64,000 nt of DNA from Adiantum capillus-veneris (GCA_014529385.2 CM043953.1:89148342-89212341); one strand, 5' to 3'. Shown: positions 1-10,938, numbered from the stretch's first letter. Translations and numbers: made by a program. The notes: a model not told the origin generated them from the sequence alone.

Positions 1-382
1 ATAGCACATCATAGACATCCTTATCGCAAAATTTGGTTGTTGGACTATGTATAATGGTACAGACATCCAATGTTGCTAGTATGTGTTCCCATTCCAGAAG
101 TTCCAAGGCATCTTCAGGAAAAGGTTCCGGAATATAATCCTTGTCCTCAATCGCTCTTATTAAGACGCATTCCTCTCTTTTTAAGCTCCCACAATGTGAA
201 GCTCCGCACATCCATAGCTCTTTTTGTTGCCCTAACCATGTTGGGAGTTCCGACCCTGCCAATGTTGCTGAGTCAAACTCTTCCACTGGTGTCTGGTTCA
301 CATCCTTGTAACTATGGTCTTTTAAGTGAATTTTGGTTGTTGTCTCACCATGTCTGAGGTATATGTGGTCGTAACCCCAATC

Positions 383-977
383 TTAGACCATCTTTAATTG
401 TCTCATGAATGGTCTTCCCAAGATGATCTCGTAATTGTTCTTTTTGTCGAAATCGACTATTGCAAATGTATGCTCATACTCGATTCCACACAAGGTGACA
501 ATCACTTTTTCTAAAAGTCCTAGAGGCTTCTCCATAAACTCATCTGCCAATTGCAATTTCATTCTGGTAGCTCTCAAAGCTGGTTTTCCCCATTTTTTCC
601 AGAGTTTCCTTGGTGGCGATGTCGACTCCTGCTCCACTGTCAAGAATAGCTTTGGAAACTACTCCTTGGAATTCGACTAGTAGCGTGGTGTTTCTATCTT
701 CTCCCTCACAATACTCTCCAACCTTGTTTAAAGGTACTGGCGTTTTGTTTAGTTGAGGCCTGTCCTATTCTATGATCCCTTCCCGAAGCTTCGAGGTGGG
801 GTCTTTCACTCCAAATTTTTCTAGGCATTTGCCTACTGTGGTCCACATGTTTGGTCGTAACCTCAAGAGTTCGGCTAATGTGATTGTGCATGCCACCGGG
901 GTAAACAATAACTCAATCAACTCTTGTGAATCCATCACTCTGTTAGAAGAAAGTCTTTGAGATGAGATTGCTCTCAC
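383..977 (-). pseudogene. Aspartic protease domain of copy A' (PR1 type)
   Basis: This is the retropepsin that would cleave the Gag-Pol polyprotein. The open stretch ending near 765 starts with the leucine-rich pre-protease region (LAELLRLRPNMW). The stretch 643-383 contains the substrate-flap and C-terminal half, ending in EIILGRPFMRQLKMV, the usual hydrophobic-G-R-P ending of plant Tat/Athila proteases. The catalytic Asp-Ser-Gly is much clearer in copy A (10.6 kb); here the reading frame is broken in that area. The linker continues left, homologous to A at 9990-10390. Confidence 0.7.
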
Positions 978-1046
978 CTCCGACTTGGCTTCATACTCTC
1001 CTAGGTAAGAGGGTAGAGTTTTCAGCGAGTCTGGTTGACTGTGCCC

Positions 1047-4000
1047 CTAACTAATTGTTCCCTGGTCTCCCCCTTGTGAAGGTATATTAAAGTTCATTTG
1101 TGATCTTGCCTCAAATTCTTCAATGGGAGGTAAGATCTCATTTTTCTCTTTTCTTGTGTTGTTCATGTGGTAACTCGCCCTTTTAGCTTCGTTGGCCTCA
1201 CGGATTTGCTTCCACAGGTTATCTAGACCGTTACAATCCTTACCCATCTTTGCCAATGTTTTAGGTTGGAACCCATCACTTGCCTCATCTGTCGTATTTG
1301 GCACTATGATAGGCTCTCCTCTAAACTCACTAGCCTTCGTGAGTCTTTCCTTAGTTTTTACTTGTTCCTCTAAAGTTGGTTTGATAGGGGTGGAAGCTAG
1401 TACTTCATGCCAATTTGCAGGTTTACCAAGCGGGTTTTCTATCAAAAATTGAGCTGTTTCGATCATCTTTCTACACATTTCCAACCTCTGTTTTTCTATT
1501 TCAGCATATGGATAAGTCATCCATCTTTGCTCTTGGGTTTGGTTCTTTTTTAGTCTGGCTTCGTAAGCTTTTAGAAGTGTACCTAATTGCTCATTTACCA
1601 TATCTGCCAGTATTGATCCTCCTGATCCTGCACTTTTAGGTTCTGCTATTTCCTTGGGTGTTATGGTTGAAGCAGTGTGTGAGCTTAGTCTAGCTAGATC
1701 CTCTAATCACTCTAATCTATCCTTTGTGTGTTTTAACTCCTCAGATAGTGCCGTTTGCTCTCTTTCTTTCCTGACTCTCATACGCGCTTTTCTAGCTTTC
1801 CAAGTGCTTCTCTGATTTTTCATTTCTGAACTTGGTGCAACGGTTTTTGGCTCTTCAAATATGGGTTCATTCGTCATTCTTTGAGCTTGGGCTCGTGTCA
1901 CTGCCTGAATAGGTATGATTGTCTCGTTTTCTGACCCTCCACTGGAAGGCACTGCTTCTAGTATGTTCAAGGTGGTTTTTGCTCCTTTGCTCGGGTTCTT
2001 AGGGCAATCAGGAACCAAATGAGTAACTCCACACTCGATGCAATATGCGTTGACTCTAATGATTTCATCATGAGGACAGTCTCTTAGCCAGTGGTCTCCA
2101 CCACACTTGTAGCATGGTCCTTTAAGCGGTTGAGATGCTCCTTGAGCTCCTCTTTGTTGGTATGCATGTCTCTACCCGCCCATGCCTCCGTTGGCTATGA
2201 ACAACAATGTTCGTTCATCCAAGCTATATCTTCCTTCTCCTGCTGCCTGTGTAGCGGTTGGTGGTCCTGCATTTCCTATCATGCTTCATGGTTCTGGTGT
2301 TGAGGGTTCTTTCGGTGGATAATAGGCAGGATTTTCTGCATATCCATTGGGATCTTCATAATATGCATGCATAGGCACCAAACCCTTATCTTCTAATTTG
2401 GTTATGGTTGATGTGTATCTTATGCCGGCTGGTCGTAATCCTGGTAGGGGTGGTTGTTGCCCCAACACCGGTTGTGGTCTTTCTACACCTACAAGTCCTC
2501 GTAGGTTGCCTTCCTGATACCTAGGCATCGGTGGAATTTGAGGAGATGCTACCGGAGCTTGGGAAGCATAAGGTCTCTCTCTCACATATCCCTTGTTATA
2601 ATAACATTCCTCCGTCCCATGGTTTGTCCATTTTTGTTCAGTAGAACACCACTTGGGCTATTTAGCCTGGGGTTTGGCGTACAAGTTAATCTTTTTTAGC
2701 ACTTCCTCTACAAGCTGCTCCTGGTTTACAGCTACTTCTCCTTTCGGTGCTGTCTTAGAAGACTTGCTTCCACTTTGTTGTGAGGATGAATCGTTGTCAA
2801 GATCCTTGAACTCACCCTCTTTGTAGACCGCGCAATTGTCTACAAGGTAAAGAACCTCCTTAATTAACTCATTTAACGTCGTGCTCCTCTTCATATGTAA
2901 GTCCTTCTGGAGATCTGCATTCCTTAGTCCTTGGATAAATATGAGCATAAGTCTCGACTGAGTTGACAGTCCTTCCATAGGGCAGAACTTAACATATCTT
3001 TTTAGTTGTAGGGCTGCCTTTCGCACAGATTCCCCTTCTTTCTGTTTGAATTTATAGATTTGTGAGACTATATTATGAGCTATCCCCCTTTGTGAGAATT
3101 CCTCGATAAACTCGTCAAACACCTCCTCCATGGACTCAAAGTCTCTACGCTCCACAGAGTCAAACCAAGTAGCAGCGTCATCCTCTAGGGTTATTCCAAA
3201 CCCTGCAAATTGGGTAGGGAAGTCTAACACCTCTTTTGCTCTAATTACACGCACAAAGGCTGCTACATGATCTCTCGGATCTCTGTTTCCCGTGTATTTC
3301 TTGTTTACCCATTTTTGCACTTGAGAAGGTCTAATTCTATGATGGTCTACAAATCTCATCATTGGATCTCCATGTCCTAGTCGATATACCTCCTCTGGTC
3401 TTCTGTAGTAGACTGGTTCCTCTCCCAATGGTCCTCCTAAGCCATAATTTCCAACAGTTCTTGCAAGAGATAGTTCATCTCTTCGAACTCGTTCTATGGG
3501 TGGTCTTCCAGGCTCTATTGACCCTTGAGTGTTTGGCTTACTCTCTCCTTGATACCTTGAATAGAGTAGTGGTTCTTATAAATCCCTTAGCCCTCGTGCA
3601 TCTTGATAACCATCTCGGTTTCGGTCTTGTTCTAATGTTGCACTCTGTCAAAGCCATGCCTGCAATGATGGCTGAGTTGCTGGTTGGTTTTGGTTGTTGA
3701 ATGTCTGTTGTCTGGTAGAATGTGAGGTCGCGTCATACTCTTTCGAAAAGGGATTTGTCGACTTGCTAGGGGTGTAGGTGGCTCTTGGGACTTCATTGGG
3801 GGCATATATTGATGCTCCTAGAACGGTTGCCTTTTCTACCTCCTCTGGGAGAATAAGTTGGTATTCTCGCCCGTACCTATCAACAAAAACGATATCCTTC
3901 CCCATAGCAATTTCATAAGAGAATAAGTAAAGAACCTTATCTTTGCTCAACTCGTTTGGGTATGGTTCTTTGCAACGAAAGTAAGAGACTATTCCCTCGC

Positions 4001-4135
4001 TCTCAGGCTTGTAAATTCCCACATTCTCATTATAAGTTGAGACCCTGGTTGTTTTTTTATCATACATAAAAATCGCTCCAGGTCGATCAATGTTTGGAGG
4101 CGGTTCTTGAGTTTCTGAAACCATTTTCCCCTTTA
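1047..4135 (-). pseudogene. Gag of copy A' (broken)
   Basis: Gag packages element RNA into a cytoplasmic particle. Open stretches follow one another at 4134-3648, 3428-2658, 2585-2286, 2018-1707 and 1601-1047. The 3428-2658 part holds the capsid-like retrotransposon-gag region (words RDPRDHVAAF, ATWFDSV, FIQGLRNADLQKDL). Two zinc knuckles follow near 2130-1990 (CYKCGGDHWLRDC and CIECGVTHLVPDC), both C-x2-C-x3-H-x4-C. A proline-rich spacer at 2585-2286 separates capsid and knuckles. The C-terminal part (1601-1047) is Lys/Glu-rich and looks coiled-coil-like. Frameshifts lie between the blocks. The same layout is preserved in copy A, so the domains are real. Confidence 0.8.
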
Positions 4136-4690
4136 ATCCAAAACCTTCAAACTGAATGTGAGAATTCATGACATGGTCAACTCTCAACACTTGCTCGAAT
4201 GATGGTGAGTGTGCATGGGGATCCCAGTGTATTTCCGTCAATCTACATAGTATAATGAGCCACCAAGGGATGGTATACTTGCAAGACCCCAAACATCAAA
4301 ATGAACCAATTCAAGTTTTTTATATTTTCTTGAATCATTTCCTGCTTTTACGAATTTTACTTTTCTTATTTACCATAAGAACTCTAAGTCCACTTCTTTC
4401 AAACGTGATAGAAGCTTCTTTGATTGAAAGATTTACATTTCTTTGGCACTCATATTGCCAAGCCAAAAGTGCCACACTGCTTGTCAACTTTTGTAGCTAT
4501 CGCACAAGTTGAAGATTGTGTGCTAATAGTACATAAGTAAAGTGTACCGGCCTTTTCTCCCTTGGCAACCGTCAAATTTTCCTTTGAGATCTTCCACCGT
4601 TTGTTTCCAAATGCAATGTTGTGACCTTCATCCATTAGGAAGAGAATGGGGTCTAGGAGGGCCTCTTTATTTGGCATCTTAAGAAAGTCA
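4136..4690 (-). pseudogene. Ty1/copia fragment: GAG-pre-integrase and start of integrase
   Basis: The stretch 4677-4450 reads like the copia region between protease and integrase (words NIAFGNKRWKIS, GTLYLCTISTQ, then a degenerate zinc finger). From about 4240 it is homologous to 59280-59660 of the copia element at 54.3-61.5 kb, so it is a scrap of the same family. It has several stops. It sits exactly between Ty3 copies A and A'. Positions 4136-4240 match neither and I do not recognise them. Confidence 0.7.
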
Positions 4691-4861
4691 AACCCTTAGT
4701 ATTAAGAAACTAATCAAAGGACAGCTTTTGAATTCAAACAAGAAAAACGGCTAGTTTATTTGAATTCAAAGTTTCCCCCCAAAATGGAATTAAGAATCTA
4801 GCGGCTAAAACCATATCATGTAGCATATCTATGGAAAGAGCTCGACGCGTAGATTTTAGAA

Positions 4862-4892
4862 ATATGATCTCCGCTCAAATCGGAGATCATAT
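4862..4892. repeat. Perfect inverted repeat: 12-bp stem, 7-nt loop
   Basis: ATATGATCTCCG at 4862-4873 pairs perfectly with CGGAGATCATAT at 4881-4892 around the loop CTCAAAT. It lies in the noncoding DNA downstream of copy A's last open frame. It could fold in RNA near the 3' end of the element. The function is unknown. Confidence 0.9.
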
Positions 4893-5066
4893 GTGGAAGT
4901 TATGGAAGGCCAAAAATCATAAAATTATCCACCTTTTTTTGGGAGAAAAGTGCATCCTTTGACCACTCTTACACATTTCTTACACACCCACCATTCTTGC
5001 ACACATGGTATACACCTATTCGTCAAAATTTCAATCACGTTTTGCGCATGCGCGGTCTTTGCTCTC

Positions 5067-5096
5067 AGGTGTTTAGACACTACATACTAAACACCT
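5067..5096. repeat. Perfect inverted repeat: 10-bp stem, 10-nt loop
   Basis: AGGTGTTTAG (5067-5076) pairs perfectly with CTAAACACCT (5087-5096). It begins about 20 bases past the end of copy A's last open frame, so it would form just after the stop region of that transcript. Role unknown. Confidence 0.85.
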
Positions 5097-5118
5097 AGAG
5101 TGAAGTAGCGAATGATTT

Positions 5119-5939
5119 AAAAGGCAGAGTCATCAGCATGCTTCATGACGAGTTTCCCATTCCAACATGGGATGACCGCTTCATTTGAGACGTGATGAAT
5201 GTTTGAATGAGGGAATACAGCAAGATTGTCTTTCTTGCAAAAGTCGCTTGCTTTGCCCCTACTGTTGTTATAGTTATCTTTTTGGAGAGAATTGGCTTGG
5301 CGAAATTGGCCGGTGACCTTATCTCCTTTGATTTCCATTGGTATTTGCCAGTTTTTGTAGGTTTCTTGCTACTTCCTTGGTTGCCACTGTTTTGTTGCTT
5401 ATTGGCATCCGCATAAGTCGGTTTGCCAGTTGCAAATGCAGTTGTCTGCCTGCCGATGTTGCTTGTACTGAAGGGAGTTCCTGTTGCTTCGGCTTCTTGA
5501 TCCAAATGTGAGTCGCATTTGAGTTATTGCTGAGCATTTTCTTTGGGATCCATATCTGTTTTATGCCCTTGGTGTTTGGTTGAATTATCTGCTTATGTCG
5601 ACTTCCTCCGTTGTCTTGTTGTCTGTCTGCCATGTCATTTCTATCCTTCCGCATCCATACTTGTTTCTCTTGTTTTGGTAACCTCGATCTTTTTACTGTG
5701 GTTGGTGACTTCGTATGTATGTAGTGAGCATGGTTGGCTTTTACCTGTTTGTTAGCCTTGGGTATCATGTTGTTGTTTGGTGGCATCCTTGCTTTTGGCT
5801 CTTTTTCCAGTGATTGCATTGCTGGCATCTGATTCTTTCGAGGTTGCTGAGAAAAGGCTATTGCTTTTGTTCTTGTGCATGCTGAATTTCGACTGCATTC
5901 GCATTCCAATCTATCTACACATTGTACTCTTTTTACCAA
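5119..5939 (-). pseudogene. Basic Lys/Gln-rich tail downstream of the second protease of copy A
   Basis: A 206-codon open stretch (5939-5319) overlaps shorter ones at 5505-5143 and 5338-5117 in other frames. The product is rich in Lys, Gln, Asn and Thr, and has three tryptophan motifs: KQVWMRK, KQIWIPKK and HIWIKKPK. Similar W-x-P-K words occur in basic nucleic-acid-binding stretches of some plant retroelement proteins, so RNA binding is a guess. I see no Cys/His zinc finger. The true frame is unclear because several frameshifts occur. It directly follows PR2. Confidence 0.45.
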
Positions 5940-6454
5940 GGTTGTCCCAACAACATGGGGTGTTGTGTGCTTTCATCCTAGACTACATAAAATTTGTGTG
6001 GGTAAATATATTGATGTACTTGTACATGCAATATAGTCCAACCCAATGTTTTCAACGAGTGTGTTGTACTACTTTCCAGCACTTGTGGAGTAGGATGAAG
6101 TTGACCTGTGGACTTGAGTTGTTGGTATAATCTGTAAGAGATAAAATTTTCTTGAGCTCCAGAATCAATCAATGCCGTCGATTCAACTTGATTGCTACCC
6201 ACTTTGACTGCAATTATTGGCTCTATTGTTTCTTCCCCAAACCTCGTTAGTCGAATGGCATTGATTCACAATGGTGCTCCACTTTGTTGTTGTTGTCGCA
6301 GAAGTCTTCTTTTTGCCATGCGTTCTTGTGCTTCTGCTTGAGCTTCTTCTCGTATCCTCTATTTCTCCTTCATTCGTTGTTTTCCTTGATGGATTTGTTG
6401 AAGCATATCTTGTGTTAGTGGTAAATGATATTTCTTCAATCGACATCCATTAAT
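5940..6454 (-). pseudogene. Second retropepsin-like domain (PR2) C-terminal to the integrase of copy A
   Basis: The frame that begins with the integrase tail continues through a Glu/Ala/Gln/Arg-rich linker (REEAQAEAQERMAKRR, then a run of Gln) into a classic retropepsin: active site TALIDSGAQENFIS near 6185-6140, a central LKTLGWTILHV, and the C-terminal MLLGQPW and IDWNANAVEI near 5960-5910. Stops at 6359-6361 (TAG), 6266-6268 (TGA) and around 5980 interrupt it. CAG or CGA codons would fit at the first two. It differs in sequence from the protease upstream of RT (PR1). A protease after integrase is not the usual Ty3 layout. The alternative is a piece of another element joined in frame. Confidence 0.7.
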
Positions 6455-7676
6455 CCAATTTGGAATTTCTTCACCTGAATGTAGCAAGCTTGACAGCTCC
6501 GCTTTGTGATAGATCACTAATCACAAAGAGTCCCATCCCTCGCTTTTTAAGTTTCTTGGCATGTTTCTTCAGAGTATAAACAAGTACATAATCACCTGTT
6601 TTGAACTCTTTCGTGCGCACATGCTTGTCAAAAAACTCCTTTTGTCTTCTCTTTTTAGCATAGATCGAAGCTACAGCTCTCAAGCGGAGTTCATCTAGCT
6701 TTTCAAGGTCATCTATTCTTGAAGAGAGCTCATGACCTGTCCATTCTAGGCGTTCCGCTACTCGTAGAGTTGGGATTAAAAACTCTATGGGTAATATAGC
6801 ATTTAGGCCAAACACCATGTTGTACGGTGTCGTTCCTATCGATGTTTTGTAAGCTACCCTGTATGCCCATAGTGTTGAGTGTAGCTGCTGATCCCAATCT
6901 GTTCTTGACTCTGACTTAATTTTAGTGAGAACCGTGCATAGTGTTTTATTTGTGGCCTTGGCTTGTCCATTTTTCTGTGGATGGTATAGAGCAGATTTAC
7001 TATGTATGACCATGAATTCCTCTAGTAGATATTCAATGACTTCATTAAGAAAATGTGTTCCACGATCACTGATAATTTCTATTGGTAAACCGTATCGTAC
7101 AAAAACATTCTCATACAAAAATTGTGCAGTGGTCCGTGCATCTGCTTTTTGTGTTGCATTGGCTTCCGCCCATTTTGTGAGATAGTCCGTAGCCACAATG
7201 ATACATTGGGTATGGTTGCAATACGCAGGGGGTGAAATAGGTCCCACAAAATCAATGCCCCATTTTGTATATTCCCTTGCCCCCATCATTGGCCGTAGTG
7301 GCATCTCATATCTCTTTATCGGCACCTTGGTGTGCTGACATGCGTCACAACGCTTTACAAACTCTCCAGCATCCATATGCAATGTAGGCCACCATATTCC
7401 TGCGGTAAAGACAATTTGTTCCGTCTTATCGCCTGAAAAATGGCCTCCACTTATTCCGCTATGTGCATGTTCTAGAATCAGAAGGTATTCACTTTCACTC
7501 GCACAGATTCTAAGTTGATTGTCCTTTCCTCTCTTATAGAGTTGGTTCTCAATTAACTGAAAGTCACGAGCCTCCAACTCTATAGCCCTTTTTCGTGCTC
7601 TTGTTATGTTGTCAGGAAACGTCCTTGTGGTTAAGAAATAAATGATATATTGACTCCATGCAGGTGCAATGTTTAC
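6455..7676 (-). pseudogene. Integrase of copy A with its second HHCC zinc module
   Basis: Integrase inserts element cDNA into chromosomes. The 368-codon stretch 7577-6471 has an HHCC zinc domain (AHSGISGGH...CDAC near 7485-7345) and a retroviral integrase core: Asp in WGIDFVGP, Asp in IISDRGTHF, and the region after HPQKNGQAKATNKTL, where the usual catalytic Glu (NGQxE) appears as Ala. The core is followed by LWAYRVAYKTSIGTTPYNMVFG and a KTGDYVLVY C-terminal domain. A one-base shift near 6480 moves reading into the frame of NWINGCRLKKYH, the usual plant Ty3 integrase end. The reading frame runs upstream through a single TAG (7677-7679) into another zinc module. Confidence 0.85.
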
Positions 7677-8395
7677 CTAAAACAATGTTGCGTGATCCAC
7701 TGGTCGTTTGGCACTACATTTTGTACAACTGTGAACATAAGCATGTGTGTCCACATACATAGTTGGCCAATAAACCCCTAATTGTTTCAATCTCTGGTGT
7801 GTTTTCACTATTGAGGAATGAAATGCACAATCCTGGACATGTGCTTCTTCAAGATAACACTCGAATTCTTTTGGATTTATACATAATCGTAGTATTTGGT
7901 CCGATCCTAGATGATACAGTCGTCTTGCAATCAACTGGAAATTTTTTGTTTGTTGAATTGTTTGTTGTTTGGATTTGTATTCCGTGTTATCAAACCTACC
8001 TCCAAAGGAAAGAATGCTAACAATTTCCTGAGACCATTTGGGTATCATTTCAATATTGCGAGCAAATAATGCCGAAATTTCTTTACAGCATAAATCATTC
8101 CTAACCCCTCTCTTTCGGTGGTTGTGTAGTTCTTTTCCGCACTGTTTAACTGTCGACTTGCATAAAAAATTGAAAAATCCATTGTTCCGTCTCAAGGTTG
8201 AGCTAGAATACTCCCGATTGCATATGCAGAAGCATCAATGTGAACCTGGAATATCTTTTCCCAATCTGGTGCTTAAAGTACAGGTGCTGATACAAGGTTT
8301 TCCTTCAGCTTTTGGAATGAAGTTTCACACCCCTCGGTCCAATCGAAATTGACTAGCAAACGATACAGAGGTTGTGCGATGACTGCATACATATA
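7677..8395 (-). pseudogene. RNase H (truncated) and first HHCC zinc module of copy A
   Basis: The region near 8395-8060 reads as a Ty3 RNase H N-terminal half (words [47 protein letters not shown]) across two frames with stops. The part carrying the later catalytic Asp residues (TDH and ADxLSR in relatives) seems deleted: HYLLA runs straight into [15 protein letters not shown]. Next comes an HHCC zinc module (LEEAHVQDCAFHSS...CTKC near 7850-7715). It is homologous along its length to the module just downstream: both share xxWSQ, FQLI, LY, LR.C, WPT and CxxC. Confidence 0.75.
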
Positions 8396-8404
8396 TATGA
8401 ATCT

Positions 8405-9438
8405 TCAATAATACCCACAGTGTCCCATGAAGGATTGCACTTGTTTCGCATTAATAGGCCTGGGTAGGTCTACTATGACTTTGACTTTGTCTAGGTCAAT
8501 GGTTATGCCATTTCTTGGGACAATGTGTCCTAAGATGCGGCCTAGCCTAACCATAAAAATACACTTTTCCGGGTTAAGACAGATTTGATATGTCCTGCAT
8601 TTTTCAAATACCTTTTGCAAATGGTCAATATGTTCCTCTCGTAGAAGAGAGTGTACACAAAGATCATCCATGTATATTTCTAAGAATATTCTCAGGTATT
8701 CTTTGAATGCGTGCGTCATTAAACTTTGAAAGGTAGATGGGGCATTAGTTAAGCCAAATGGAATAACTGAATACGCATAAATTCTCCATTCTGTGGAAAA
8801 CGCTGTTTTGTGTTGATCCTCCATTGCAATTGCCAGTTGGTTGTATCCTGAAAACCCATCCAGAAAGGAATAAGCCCATTTTCCGGCCACTCTCAAGTAC
8901 ATGTTCTGTGATTGGCAAAGGATAATTATCCCTTATGATGGCTGCATTTACCTTTTTAAGGTTTACACACACTCTCGGTTTTCCATTCTTTTTGGGGAAT
9001 ACCACAATGGGTGACACCCAATCCGTATGTTCGATTTCATAGATGAATTCAGCTTCCATCAGCTCAATCTCCTCTTTGATTCGTTTAGCAAATGTGTCAT
9101 TATATGTATAAGGACACTGTTTGCTAGGTTTTGCATCTGATTTCAAAGGAATTGTATGTTGGCATATCGATGGATCAACTCCCTTGAGGTCTTTGTAGGG
9201 CCATGCAAACACATCTATACTTCTTGAGAAGTTGTGTTAGCCATTCTTCCTCTTCAGGCTCTAAATCGGTTGCGATATAGACCGGCTGAGGCTTCTCACC
9301 TGGTTCCGCAAGGTCTATCCTTTTTGCATTTTCTGGCCTATCATAAGATTCTTGGTTGGTTCTTTGCCTGACTGGTGATGTCATTATGGTTTTTTTGTCC
9401 TGAATGGTGAATTTCCGATAGTGTGATGGTACATTCAT
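8405..9438 (-). pseudogene. Reverse transcriptase of copy A
   Basis: RT copies element RNA to DNA in the particle. Stretches 9438-9175, 9212-8745 and 8902-8405 overlap with frameshifts near 9190 and 8890. Visible RT blocks are WVSPIVVFPKKNGKPRVCVN, FLDGFSGYNQLAIA (first catalytic Asp), IPFGLTNAPSTFQ, and YMDDLCVHS (catalytic YxDD at about 8680), then ILGHIV. Catalytic residues are retained, but frameshifts would prevent a full product. The order protease, linker, RT, RNase H, integrase matches Ty3 elements. Confidence 0.85.
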
Positions 9439-9495
9439 GTTTCCCTTTTCTGACTCCCCTTTACCATCACTATCTTCCTCAGTAGTCCATATCTC

Positions 9496-10239
9496 TCATA
9501 AAGACCTTTTCAGTTCTTGGTATTTCTGTTTACGCTCCAGTTTGGTCCACTCTTGGTCTTTTGTTGTTTCTTTTTTTGATTTTTGAGATTTTTGTGATTT
9601 TGTTTCTGTTTTAGCTTTTCGTACTTGTTTTATTTCCTCTCGCGTTCTTTCCCTTCGAACTTTTGAGAATCTTCCTGATATTTGATTTTTTACACAATCC
9701 TCTGCTTTTACAAGCATCAGATAGTGAGTTTTATCTTTCATCCTGGGCATCAGGTTCTCTCTCGCTTTGTTTCCTGCTCATTTTCTCCTATAGCGTTCTT
9801 GGCGTCTAGGGTGCTGATTAGCAAAATCATAAAACTTGATATTCTCGGCTTCCCCCCCACGCTCACATGAGTTGTCTGAACACTCATTATCTGCATCATT
9901 GTTTACTTCCAGAAGCTCAGAGGAGTTATAAAACTCTTCTTGTTCTGGTGGTTCTATCATCTCATCTCGTTTTGGTATAAGGCTTACCATGTAATAGGGT
10001 AGCACATCATAGCCATCTTTATCGCCAAATTTTGTTGTTGGACTATCTGTAATGGTACAGACATCCAATGTTGCTAGTATGTGTTCCCATTCTAGAGGTT
10101 CCAAGGCATCTTCAAGAAAAGGTTCTGGAATATACTCATTGTCCTCAATCGCTCCTTCTAAGACGCATTCGGCCTCTCTTTTTAGGCTACCACACTGTGA
10201 AGCTCTGCACATCCATAGCTTCTTTGTTGCCCTAACCAC
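9496..10239 (-). pseudogene. Protease-RT linker of copy A
   Basis: Two stretches (10239-9778 and 9750-9496) encode an acidic part (EPFLEDALEPLEWEH, many Glu/Asp) and a strongly basic Lys/Arg/Gln part. Such linkers precede RT in large plant Ty3 elements. I know no function for it. The left end of copy A' (1-360) is homologous to the first stretch. A frameshift separates the two. Confidence 0.55.
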
Positions 10240-10389
10240 GCTGGCAGTTCTGATCCTGCTGTAGCTGAATCAAACTCTTCCATTGGTGTCTGGTTCACAT
10301 CCTTGTAACTATGGTCTTTCAGGTGTATTTTTGTTGTTGTCTTGCCATGTCTAAATTATATGTGTTCGTAACCCCAATCCTGGACCATC

Positions 10390-10934
10390 TTTAATTGTCT
10401 CATGAATGGTCTTCCTAGGATGATCTCAAAATTGTTCTATTTGTCGAAATCGACTATTGCAAATGTATGCTCTTACTCGATTCCGCACGAAGTGACAATC
10501 ACCTTTTCTAAGAGTCCTAGAGGCTTCTCCATGAACCCATCTGCCAATTGCAATTTCATTCTGGTAGCTCTTAAAGCTGGTTGTCCCCATTTTTTCTAGA
10601 TTTCCTTGGTAGCGATAGCAACTCCTGCTCCACTGTCAAGAATAGCTTTGGAAACTACTCCTTTGAATTCTACTGGTAGCGTGGTGTTTCCATCTTCTTC
10701 TTCGCAATACTCTCCAACTTTGTTTAATGGTACTGGCCTAGTGTTTAGTTGAGGCCTGTCCAATTCTCTGATCCCTTCCTGAAGCTTCAAGGTGGGGTCT
10801 TTCACTCCAAATGTTTCTAGGCATTTGTCTACTGTGGTCCACATGTTTGGTCGTAACCTTAGGAGTTCGGCTAATGTGATTGTGCATGCCACCGGGGTGG
10901 ACAATAACTCAATCAACCCTTGTGAGTCCATCAC
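10390..10934 (-). pseudogene. Aspartic protease PR1 of copy A
   Basis: Retropepsin domain in the normal gag-pol position. The 112-codon stretch 10934-10596 ends with the active site KAILDSGAGVAIATKEI. The frame then shifts near 10600 into WG.PALRATRMKLQLAD and a terminal EIILGRPFMRQLKMV-like ending near 10390, as also seen at 643-383 in A'. The active-site Asp is intact. The frameshift breaks it. Confidence 0.75.
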
Positions 10935-10938
10935 TTTG

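Larger units (their letters stand above)
1..4135 (-). mobile_element. Ty3/gypsy retrotransposon copy A' (gag to protease part; runs off the left edge)
   Basis: This minus-strand block is colinear with 9990-15470 of copy A: same gag, paired zinc knuckles, protease and linker, in the same order and strand. Homology stops near 4135, just upstream of the shared gag words KGKMV, where unrelated DNA and then a copia scrap begin. The pol half would lie left of position 1. A' lacks the 1.34-kb insertion that interrupts A's gag, so it shows the empty site. Many stops and frameshifts make it inactive. Two diverged family members therefore lie in the same orientation a few kb apart. Confidence 0.85.
4691..5118. 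other. Noncoding spacer with two perfect hairpins
   Basis: No supported gene. It lies between the copia scrap and the end of copy A's 3' coding region. It may be A's 3' untranslated DNA, but no sequence matching A's LTR (17783-18711) is present, so the 3' LTR is missing or lies elsewhere. It holds the two hairpins listed separately and a C run (4774-4779), which is a G run on the minus strand. Confidence 0.5.
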
